DNA of 64,000 nt from Chrysomallon squamiferum (taxonomy: Eukaryota > Mollusca > Gastropoda > Neomphalida > Peltospiridae): contig CM022674.1 in the NCBI GenBank assembly GCA_012295275.1, forward strand, positions 16,021,916 through 16,085,915, read 5' to 3'. Positions within the stretch are counted from its first letter, which is position 1, and every line of letters starts with the position of its first letter. Below are positions 1-11,168 of the stretch, in pieces. The translations under genes were made by a program, and so were the position numbers. The notes under the pieces are model-generated. The model did not search any database and was not told the origin of the DNA. It saw nothing but the letters and a program-made list of their open reading frames with translations.

Positions 1-408
1 ATTTTGTAGAAAAGAAAACATAACTTAAGACCATAATTTTATATTTATAGTGTCTTCATACTAGCTATTAATAAAAAAAAAAGAAAAAAAAGAGAAAAGC
101 ATAAATTTGGTATAGAGTTCTGTGAGAAATGGTGGGAAGCTAACAACAAACACCGAGCTTAGATACTTTCAGTACAAGAATTTATGATTTGTCTTAATAA
201 ACAACATTTGGTATTATATCGTATAAAAAGATTCAGTTAAATGTGAATTTAGTAATATGTTTAGTGAACATGTAATACGCATGTTCTCGTTATGATCTAT
301 TTTTCTTATTTGTTTTCTTATGTTTCTTACAATAAAATATACTTTTATTTATGTGATCAAATATTTTTTATGCCTAAAACATGTTAATTCTTCTTCTTCT
401 TCTTCTTC

Positions 409-487
<79 letters not shown>

Positions 488-1363
488 CATCATCGTCATT
501 ATTATTATTGTGGTTTTTACTAATGTTCTGGAGACTTCTGTATTTTAACACATTAATTTACAATTACTTTTTTATTAGTTTGTTTTAGCTGTACTATATA
601 TAATACTGTATCATTTGTAGTCAAATAAAAGAAAAGAAAAATAGAAAGCAAATTAAATAAATAAATAAAAATACCAACATATAAATTAAAAAGTGAAACA
701 AGTAAATAAATAAACAAACAATATTACCACAATGATGAGTATAAGTGTTAGTATTTGAACAAAGCTATTTTTGTTATACTAAATATAATAAAGGTAGTAT
801 TTGTCACACCTGTGTTTAGATCACTTTGACTCATAACACATACAAATAAATGAGTGTCCCACATATTGTGATTCACCATTACATTGCATTTTTCACGATC
901 ATAGTATATCGTTTCTTGTCGCCTGACACGCTATTTTGATCTGACCTACATAACAGACACTTGTTAACGATAACTTTTTTATCAATATATTGACTGAGAA
1001 ATAAAGCTAAATATTTTACAGAAAAAATTAGTAATGACAAATTTTTTTTTTTTTTTTTTTTTTTTTTATGACAGGTTTGCACAAAGTGTATGTATCTACC
1101 ACCACACGTGGCGTGACTTCTGCGATATCTGATTTCAATCACGTGCTTATCAGCAGACGACTTAGTAAACGGCGACACACAGAAAATATTTCAGTGACCT
1201 TGTGAAACAGAAAGGCGTCAGTTCTAGGAAAACCACTCACAAACAGAACACGCATTATACAGAAGTAGTCGGCCATTTTGAAATTTGAAGGTATTTTGTA
1301 TTTTATTGTCATTTAATATATGCTGTACCATTGCTTTGCTTAAAACAAATCAGGCATATAGAA

Positions 1364-1467
1364 ATTGTTATCTATTTTGTGAAGGGTATACATTTTTTGT
1401 GTGAATTTTGTTAAAGGCTTTTTTTCGTACCTAGCATACAAATTTATAAGAAATATCGATAAAATGT

Positions 1468-1499
<32 letters not shown>

Positions 1500-1645
1500 T
1501 CAATCGTCATTATAATAATTATTATTATTCCATTAATAATAGTAGTAGTAGTAATAATAGTATCACCTAAATATAGTTCAATGATTCATTTATTACTTAT
1601 GCTATATATTTATCGATCGATTACTTTATATAACTTTATTTCATT

Positions 1646-1676
<31 letters not shown>

Positions 1677-1822
1677 TAGATTTATCTATACATCCCAGAT
1701 CTCAGTGATCAGTAGCAGAGTTGTTAAACGGAAATTACTCGTTTCTAAGAAATTATCGATCAGGAAGTTTTTCAGGTAGGTATCTACTTTAAAACTACAA
1801 AGTATTTTATATTGTTCTTATT

Positions 1823-1879
<57 letters not shown>

Positions 1880-2249
1880 GATATATTTCTTATTTATTTC
1901 TTTGAATGTGTTTCGTTCAGTCTTTCTTTCTTCCTTTCTTCATTCGTTCCTTCCTTGTTTATCTAACATTCATTTTGGTCTATCACCGATGCTAACCAAT
2001 ATATAAAATGTTTTCATCTACAATGGAAAATAAAAAAAAAGAAGAAAAAAAAAGAAAGAAAACAAAGAAGAAAAGAAAAAAAGAATAAACATTATTGCTG
2101 CTATGGATATACATGTAAAACACAGCGTTATAGCGTGAGGCTTTTTAAACATGAAAAAATATATGCTAGACCCGACTATAAAATGTTTCTTACCATCTGG
2201 TGTACGGAAGTAGAAGATGTGATAATATTATCTCATATAATTTTTATTA

Positions 2250-2324
<75 letters not shown>

Positions 2325-3359
2325 TACGAGTTTGTTGGTTGTATTTATCGTCTTTATTGAAATTGTTTATCTTCTCACAGTGCTGACAAATGTAAATAAT
2401 TTCTTATTCTCATGGGTTATTTCTACACTTATGGGCACATAGTATATTAACAATGGATTTGTCAGATCGCTGTAAATAACACCCGAGTATACCATTCTGT
2501 GCTCGTGTAGCAGTGACACGATACTTTTATATGACCTACATAACAAGAAAACAGTCAGTGTTAGATTACATTCACATACTGGTCATGCAAGCTTCGTCAG
2601 AGAAATAAAACATGTACATATTTCTTATTATTGTTGCTGTTGATGTTGTTGCTGCTGCTGCTATTGTTATTGTTATTATTATTATTATTATTTACCTTTA
2701 TAACTGACGTATAAACAATGCAGTCTAGTAGTACTTAATCTACTGAATTAGAATTAAAGTTATCTGTTGTAAAGATGAATGAAAGATGAGTATACAAATA
2801 TCTCGTAAAACGATTTGTTTAGTTTAATCTGAGACTGAAACCTAACAAAATGACACTTTGTGACGTATAAGATATTTGACGTCAGTTGCGTGTTTATCAG
2901 TGGAGTGTTTGATAACTAAAAGTTTACAAAGCAGAATTGAAACTAGTCAGCCATATTGAAAGTGTATGATATTTTATATTTTATTATGTTTGAACGATTC
3001 CGGTGTTCTTAATTTATTACTAAATATATCAGACTTAGTTCTTTAACAAATAGATTATTTAAGTGTGAGTTTTCTTTAAACTTAAATGAAAGATTACGTA
3101 TAACATGACTTTACTAAAGTCCTTAGTATGATATTACTACTACTACTTCTACTACTGTTGCCCTTATTATTATTATTATTATATTTTTTTATTGACGTCT
3201 TTTGCTATATATTTTATTTTATTTACGTCATTTTTTCTTAGATCGGTTATATCTGTGATCTACAGTTGAGTTGATAGAGAGAAAATAGTCGCTTATAAGA
3301 AATTGTCGATCAGGAAGTTGAAATTAAAGGTATTTTGTATTGTTTTCTATTTAAAAAAA
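1364..3359. repeat. 2.0 kb segment present only in the left arm
   Basis: The right arm joins the equivalent of base 1363 (catatagaa) directly to the equivalent of base 3360 (catcacatcttg), near 36780. The intervening 1996 bases of the left arm are missing there. Similar blocks inside it (near 1690-1800 and 3240-3350) make loss by recombination between repeats plausible; insertion in the left arm is the alternative. Confidence 0.75.
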
Positions 3360-3842
3360 CATCACATCTTGTTCCTTTATTTTTCTTATTATTCTCTTTT
3401 CTTATATAGTGTTTCTTCTTAGATTTGTTATTGACGGCTAATTATGTTGTTTTTTCGAGAAGTAAAATGGTGTATAAATCATTATATTTACATTGCGATT
3501 TGAAAATCGTTTGTGCCGCAGTGAAATATTCCTTACCTGACTGTGACCAGACATGTCTGTGTATAATAATAATAATTATAATAACAATTATTGTTGTTGT
3601 CGTCATCATCATAATCATTAATGTAAGCATAATGTACTTCTTTCTATCTTTTATCGATTCGGTATATATTTATCTGATTTTTTTTCTTTCTTTTTTTCAT
3701 TATTTTTTATTTATTTGTTTATTTTTAGATCTCTGATCGCAGTATTGAACAGTACATGCTTTAAACAGAAAGTAGTCCCTTGTTAGAAATTATCTCAGGT
3801 TAATTATTTCTTTACATAAAAATGTTTGTTTGAAAGATTTCC

Positions 3843-3925
3843 GTGTACAGGTCATAGCTAGATATAAATATAGAAACCTGGTCACTGCAGTGCGAGGCGC
3901 TGCAACAGAACTCTGACCTGTACAC
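3843..3925. repeat. Perfect 12-bp inverted repeat (possible hairpin) upstream of the BTB gene
   Basis: GTGTACAGGTCA at 3843-3854 is answered by TGACCTGTACAC at 3914-3925, around a 59-base centre richer in G+C than its surroundings. The right arm keeps the structure near 36230-36315 with one mismatch in a stem. It lies about 530 bases before the BTB start codon and may be a small palindromic element or a regulatory hairpin. Confidence 0.5.
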
Positions 3926-3959
3926 AGAAACATGTTAAAATTATATTTAGTATCAGGTT

Positions 3960-4055
<96 letters not shown>

Positions 4056-4069
4056 TACATTTTTTCATT

Positions 4070-4136
4070 GTTGTCAGCCGTAAGAATTGTTACAGTTCTG
4101 TATCCGAACAATTTCTTTTTCTCTTTCTCTTCATTC

Positions 4137-4176
<40 letters not shown>

Positions 4177-4375
4177 GTTATTGTTATGATTATTATTAGT
4201 ATTATTATTATTACTATTATTATATCATCATCATCATCATCATCATCATCAACATCATCATCATCATCATTATTATTATTAATATTATTATTAAATGTTT
4301 TTATTATTGTTATTAGCCCTAAGAATTGTTACACTTCAGTGTCCGAAAAATTTCTTTTTCTTTCTCTCCATTCCA

Positions 4376-4436
<61 letters not shown>

Positions 4437-4440
4437 TGTT
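4070..4440 (+). repeat. Tandem duplication of a flank plus TTA-microsatellite unit
   Basis: A block reading taagaattgttaca ... tttctttttc ... attccat followed by a TTA run occurs twice, near 4080-4175 and 4319-4436. The right arm has a single copy near 36030-36090. The second copy leads straight into the BTB start codon, so the duplication changed the presumed promoter or 5' UTR of the left gene only. Confidence 0.65.
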
Positions 4441-4452
4441 TACAGTGAAAAC

Positions 4453-4715
4453 ATGGCCACCGCAGCAGAAGTTTCAAGTTGGCAGACAGGGAAAAAACTG
4501 ATGGAATGTATTGAACACGTTTTTCGTACGAGAACAGACAGCGACGTCAGATTCGTTGTTGGTGAAGAAAAAAAAACTGTGGATGCACATCGCTTCATCC
4601 TTATGATACGAAGTACAGTCTTCCACAGGATGCTGATGGGAGAACTTCGCGAACAAAACACCATCCTGTTGCCTGATGTGCAGGCAGATATTTTTACACA
4701 GTTTTTAAAGTATGT

Positions 4716-4777
<62 letters not shown>

Positions 4778-6020
4778 ACACAAAAACACACAGACACACA
4801 CAGCGACACAGGTACGAACATAGTGTTTAACGAAACATACATACCGACACGAACGTTGATAACAATACAGTTTTTGTTAGTAATCTAATTATTTTCTAAT
4901 TAATTAATCTCCCATAATTATCTCTCGTTTTGAAGTCTTACTATACATTCTTTTACACAGATATCTTTATACGGATGACGTCGTCCTAACAGGCCACAAC
5001 GTCACTGGTCTGCTGTATCTATCGAGGAAGTACATCGTCACGACACTGGAAGATCAGTGCGTGCACTATTTGGAGTCGTCGTTGTCGTCACTGAATGCGT
5101 GCGTCGTGCTGGAACAAGCTCAACTGTTTGATGAACATTGTCTAAGAAAAAAAACTCTGGACTTCATTTTGGAAAATGGCGACGAAGTTCTGAAGTCGGA
5201 TGAAGTCACCGATCTTTGTCATGAATGTCTGGTTGAGATCGTACGATCAGACGAACTGACAGCAGACGAGAAAAATGTTTTTGAAGCCGCTGTGAAGTGG
5301 GCTGACAGCGCGTGTAAGAAGCAAGGAAGACAGAGAAATGGACAGAACATGCGCGAGGCACTGGGAGAGGCCGTGAAGCACGTGCGTTATCCATTACTCG
5401 ATCAGACGTATTTTGTAGAACACGTGACACCCACTAACATACTCAGTGACACAGAAGGATTCAAGATTTTTAAAAACTTGGTGAAGAGTGATGAAGATGT
5501 TTCACCTTTTAACTCAAACAAGAGAACTGGAGTGATTCGTAAAACACAGATTACAATAAACAGATTTGGTAAAACATATCCTTCTGGTTACTGGTCATGT
5601 TCTGGTAAATATGATGAATCCATTACTTTCTCTGTCAACAAAAACGCTTTACTTCGCGGATTTCAGTTGTACGGTCACCGTCAACCACGAAACTACGACG
5701 TCGGCGCCTTCGTCACTGACACGAGAACAGACGAGATCCTGGACGGGTCTACGCTGACACAGAGATATGAGCACGTGTCTGACGTGTATGACGTCGTCTT
5801 CAGACGTCCAGTGAAGATTACTAAAGACACTGAGTACAGCTTGTTTGTTAATGTTAATGGAGGAGACTCATTGTATGGATTTGAAGGTAAATCAGAAATT
5901 GTTGTAGACTCTTTTGTTTGTAGATTTTCTGAGTCACACAAATCTAAACACAGTCACAGATACCTTGATGTTACATGTGTGGACAGTGGACAAATACCTG
6001 CTTTGTTATTTTTAGTGTAA
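4453..6020 (+). CDS. BTB-BACK-PHR domain protein, left copy (BTBD3/BTBD6-like), two exons
   Basis: Exons are 4453-4709 and 4961-6020, joined by a GT-AG intron (donor AA|gtatgt, acceptor acacag|A); together they encode 438 residues. Exon 1 holds most of the BTB fold (SDVRFVVG, VDAHRFIL, ILLPDVQADIF) and exon 2 opens with its end (YLYTDDVVLTG). BACK follows (about residues 135-235; NVFEAAVKWAD), then the PHR beta-sandwich from about residue 280 to the terminal GQIPALLFLV, which corresponds to the GQIPELIFYA-type end of BTBD3/6. Family members act as CUL3 adaptors: BTB binds CUL3 and PHR is thought to bind the substrate. The start is the first ATG (context aacATGg) after an upstream TTA run and is shared by both arms. 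A CA microsatellite begins just inside the intron. Against the right-arm copy, changes concentrate in PHR. No lesion is seen. Confidence 0.9.
4718..4801. repeat. CA microsatellite in the BTB intron
   Basis: An almost pure CA run begins eight bases after the splice donor and degenerates into CACAGA/CAAAAA variants. The right-arm intron has a shorter, more interrupted CA tract at the same place. The rest of the intron is about 98 percent identical between arms. Confidence 0.9.
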
Positions 6021-6129
6021 AAAACAACATCGTTCAAACACTGTCACTTTCAGTCATCACTGGCCTAATATTTTTATTTTTATTTATTTGTTCATTTATT
6101 GATTTATTGATTTGGTTACGTTTTTCTTA

Positions 6130-6156
6130 TGACGTCAGACAGCGGTGATGACGTCA
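6130..6156. promoter_or_regulatory. Pair of perfect CRE octamers downstream of the left BTB gene
   Basis: TGACGTCA occurs at 6130-6137 and 6149-6156, about 110 bases after the stop codon. Both are kept in the right arm at 34282-34289 and 34301-34308. CREB/ATF proteins bind this octamer in animals; a regulatory role here is inference only. Confidence 0.45.
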
Positions 6157-6777
6157 TAGACACTTGATTTGATTTCAAATTTTCTACTGGATTGTTTTGT
6201 GTCAAACAGATACTTGAAAAATGTATATTAACATCTCAGTGCTTTATCATTTATTTATTTATTTATTGTTTAAGTATATCTAACTTTTTTAGATTGTATA
6301 TAAAACTTAATATTTTTTACTATTGCTTGCTTCATTTGTACTTTTTTTTATTTCGGTTTAAAATGTGTATAAAATAAAATGTAGATAAATTATATATGTA
6401 CTTACTGACTGTTGGACATGAAACACAAGAACTGTTATTTGATTTATTTATGGATTGTCTTTTATTTAGATTTATATTAAACATGTAAGTAAATTAGATT
6501 ATGTTTCGAATTTACTGTTTGTTTGCTTATGTATAAGATATATATCAAGAAAATGCAAATAAATTTGTTTTTGTATCATGAATTCTTACATCGTTTATTT
6601 TTGTATTTAATTTGTGTTTAGAATGTAAACAGAAAAATTATATAGACATAAAAATCAAGTTTTATTTTTTAGTTTCTGTAATATTTTTCTTTTCTGCATA
6701 AAGCGTGTAATACATAAAGATGTTGTGAGACAGAATTCCAGAGCAGATCCTATATCTGTACTTGATGAGTGTAGTCT

Positions 6778-6978
<201 letters not shown>

Positions 6979-7231
6979 CTGCAAAATATAAAATATACTG
7001 TATAAAAGAGTTATGAAGATAGGGAGAAATGTCCAGGCTAACTCTAATATATTCTTAACAAGACTTTGAAAAATCCGGAGCTCTCTACTTCGGATATCTT
7101 GTGTAAATTCCAGAATAAAGTACATTTCATAAAGGTCATTTCATAAACCATGACAACAATTAATTTGTGTAAGCCGGCACTGTGTCTAAAACGGCACCTA
7201 TGACTGGTCCCAAATGAATCAGGGTCCACTG

Positions 7232-7262
<31 letters not shown>

Positions 7263-7516
7263 CCCCCCCCCCCCCCCACACACACACACTCACACATATC
7301 AATACGCATTGTCTGTCTAGCACATAAATACATGTATTTATACTTTCTTAAACATATACATACGCTCACACACATATCTAAATGTCTTTCATAAACACAC
7401 ACACTCATACATGCACATACACACACACATACACACATTATATATCAATCTGTCTATCTTTGTATCTATGTATGTATGTTTGTATGTGATCTAGTATGTA
7501 TATATATATGTGTATC

Positions 7517-7550
<34 letters not shown>

Positions 7551-7904
7551 TGTGTGGATGTGTGTCTGCGTATGTGTGTGTGTACGGAGAGAGAGAGAAG
7601 AGAGATATAGATACACACACATCTAATCACACATATCTCTTTCTTAAGCATACATACATACGTAGTTCATACGTACATACATAAAAGCATGCTTACAAAA
7701 ACACCCATAAGTAAGTTGATACACTTGTAATTGTCAATGTTTCTAGTAGTTCAAACTAAGTATGTTGATAAACTTGTAGTGAGAGTGTTTCTAGTAGTAG
7801 CACATTAAGTATTTTGATAAACTGATAGTTACATACATGTTGGTGAACCTTAAGATCATAATGTTATTGAATTAATAGTATTTTGAAATGTATTATTTTT
7901 ATAA

Positions 7905-7972
<68 letters not shown>

Positions 7973-8574
7973 TGCTGTCCTTTTTATTAAAATGAATTTA
8001 CTTTTAATCTATTTTACACTTTACAGAAATATAATGCAGTGACTGAGGATAATATGTAAGTAAACCTATCACTTTTGTTAATATATTATCAGATTTAAAT
8101 TAAAATAACCTGCTTGGACAAGCATGTTTTTTTTACAGAAACGATTTTGATCAAGAAATAAATTATAAGAAGAGGAAAGGCGCACGCATTTGCGTATGTC
8201 ACTGTGTACTTGTGTGTGTTGTTGTGTGTATTTGTATCAGTTTGTGTTTGTGTGTCGGTGGGTGTTTGTGTGTCGGTGTGTGTGTTTGTGTGTCGGTGTC
8301 TGTTTTTGTGTGTCGGTGTTCATTGTGTGAGAGCCTGTTACTGTTAAAACAAAACAAAATCGTTGCAAAATATAATTACTCGTATTTTGTTTCTTAGTTG
8401 GTTCCTTACTTATCTCCCTTTCTTAAAGTTACACAGTGTATATACTATTCACCTTTATTTGAAATGTATGCGAACGTTAAAGCATGAGTGAGTGTGTAAT
8501 TGAGCAAGTATGTGACACACATCTGTTTGTATGTGTGTTTATAGGTCTATGCTTATAGGTGTATGTGTGTATTT

Positions 8575-8648
8575 CACTAGAACGTATGGCACCCATTCGC
8601 CCGCCCTCCGAAGGCGGAGGATGTTACCGTTCGGTCACCGGGACATGG
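8575..8648. other. Perfectly conserved GC-rich hairpin segment, left copy
   Basis: About 74 bases around GCCCTCCGAAGGCGGAGG can fold locally (CCTCCG / CGGAGG stem) and are identical to 30050-30122, although sequence on both sides differs by several percent and the neighbouring microsatellites differ in length. It could be a small structured RNA, a regulatory site or a repeat fragment. I recognise no family. Confidence 0.45.
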
Positions 8649-8867
8649 TTGTATATGTGCATGTGAGAGATTATGTGTGTGCGTTCAATGGCGAAACAGC
8701 AGACGTATTTGTATGTGAAAGAAAGTGTAGATTTATGTGTGTGTGTGTTTTAGAGAGCGAGAGGACGGGTACAGAAATTTTATATGTGGAATATTGGCTG
8801 CTGGGGGATTTTAACCTACACTGATTTTTCAATGAGCATATATTATTATTATTATTATTATTATTAT

Positions 8868-8929
<62 letters not shown>

Positions 8930-11168
8930 CTTTTTCTATTTTTCATTTATTCTATTTATCATTATTGTCTCAATTGTTATTTTTATTGTTTCGTTTTGCT
9001 TTTGTACATTTCGTTATTAATAATGAGCAATAGATTCATCTAATAGCGTTTGTTTTTTCTATTTGTTTGTTTTAATTATTATTTACTTCTTTTTTTTTTA
9101 TTCTGTACCATGGAATTACAATTTTTGTTTTTCTTTTTGTAAAATGAAGAAAATCAACAGGAAACAAAAATTTCATTTTTTGTAAAATGAACAAAAATTC
9201 AACAGGAGAGACGAGGGTGGAATGGATGTTTTTACTTACAAAACCCGCCAGCTCAGTTATTTTTTTTAGGAGTGTCATGTAGGGGCCAGTTTTTTTCGGT
9301 GTGATTTGTTTTTTTCCTCTCATATTCTGTGAACTACACAATAAATATGTATCTGTGACTGGATGACATATACTGACTGTGATAACAAATGAAGTGAATT
9401 CTCAGGAAATGTGTTGTCTCTCATGTGAAGAGTTCAATATATTTGGTTACCTACTTTGTTAAATTTTATTATTCAGTTTAAGCAGTTAACCTTTAAGGTA
9501 TTTATGTAAACCTGTAATATTAATGGTGTTTTTTTTTTTTTTCAGGTACTTTTTTTTTTTTTTTTTTTTAGAGTATTACTTTAGTTGTAATCCTAAATAT
9601 TTTAATTATTAGGATACAGTGTTAAGAAAAGAATACAAAGGTTAGTAAATATCATAAATGAATTTTGTAAATGTCTGTTTATGAATCTAGAACAGTGTGT
9701 TTTGTGATTATATAGACTATAGTAGATTATTTAATTTGTATGATTGTTAACTTTGTGATCGTCAATGAGATAAAATGAATTTTTCAAAGATCCATTAAAA
9801 AATCTCAATCATAAGAAAGAAAATATCAGAATTCAGTCCACTGCAGCTTTTACAGTTAGAACACATTTCAGTTGACTGCAAAATGTACAGTCATTGATTT
9901 GTAGAGTAATACTTGAGAACTGACAAAAAGCAAAAGATTTATCCAAAAATAATATCGTAACATGAAATAAACTTTATCTAAGGATCCAATACTTCATCCA
10001 GTAGATCAAAACTATCATTCATTTTCAAATTAAATTTTATTAACATTGATTTTGAAATTAATAAACTCCAGAAATAATATATTTCTGAACTGAGATATAT
10101 TATCCAGGAATAACAGTTAAACAGTATTACAAATTTGAAAAAAAAAAAACCAACTAAAAAAATAAATAAATAAAAAAAAAAAAAAAAAAAAAAAATATAA
10201 AGAAAGAAAGCAAATATTTATGAAAAACATATGTAATAGAAAATAAATACAACAAATCACTTTTCTTTTCAATCTAATAACTATTGAAACAGCCCTATTA
10301 TTGCTTATGTATTTAATATATTTAAAATAACAAAATTTAACTTTATAACTATTTTAAGTAAAAACAGTTCACTCGTGAACCTGCTGGTTTTTAGTATTTA
10401 ACAAGTTATTAATGTGTTTATCTGTTGATTACAAAATTTGTTGAAATTACTCGTGGTTTGAGATTATGGTGTGGTTTCCTGTCTACTGTCGCAGACGACA
10501 AAAGCTAAGATGGCATTCGGGAAGGTTCGGAATGATGCGAATGGTCACGACCAGTTTTAACGCTACTGAATCAGCGAGACTTGCGGTTTTGTTTATCAAG
10601 ACTACAGTTAACCACATGCATATCCGGCGTTAACCGTTAGTGTTTATAAAAAAATATTGGCAACATAAGATAAGCCAGTACGTCCAATTTATCGAACTAC
10701 GAGCAAACATTTTATGTGAAATAAATATTTGAGATAAAGTAATTAATAGTGGCTCTTGAATTATAACTTATAGATAAACAGGTCAAGTCGCCCAAACGGA
10801 TCTTTGGCCATTTCAAGCCCGCTGCCCTGTACTAGTGTGTAAGTGTATTACAGAGTATACAGTATAACTGTAGTGTATATTATACAATATAGGCCTATAT
10901 ATATTTCGCAAAGTAATATTTAAAACTATATATGTATATACACATTTTTAATATACTAGCTGTTATGAAGTGGATAGGTATATTTAAAAATTTATTTAAA
11001 ATTTTGTTGTGTGTGAAAAACATTGTTTTATATATATTTATCATGCTGATATTTTGAAGTAAAATACAATTGTTATTGTTCTTGTTATTATTGTTGTTGT
11101 TGTTGTTGTAAAATCTTGTACAACTATTAATGACGTATATTTGTTATATATTTATTTTGTATTTACAG

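Larger units (their letters stand above)
1..4452. other. Gene-poor 5' flank of the left BTB gene
   Basis: I see no credible coding sequence here. The region is AT-rich with many trinucleotide runs: TTC/TTA at 387-488, TTA at 2253-2322, and TTA at 3962-4052, 4138-4175 and 4378-4436. There are also TTTA runs near 1649-1676 and 1822-1858 and a T run near 1039-1067. Diverged copies of a motif with the shape agatctc-tgatc ... agaaattatcgatcaggaag occur near 1690-1770 and 3240-3330, with a weaker copy near 3727-3800, so the region is built partly from old internal duplications. Long open frames of poly-Tyr, poly-Leu or poly-Ile come from the trinucleotide runs. Confidence 0.8.

Noticed and set aside
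4087-4830. A 247-residue open frame starting upstream of the BTB gene
   Set aside because: Its first part is poly-Ile/Ser/Leu from TTA and TCA runs and its end is poly-His-Thr from the intronic CA run. The real coding starts at 4453 and splices at 4709.
7496-7684. Cys-rich short open frames near TG/CA runs
   Set aside because: Microsatellite translations without conserved cysteine spacing.
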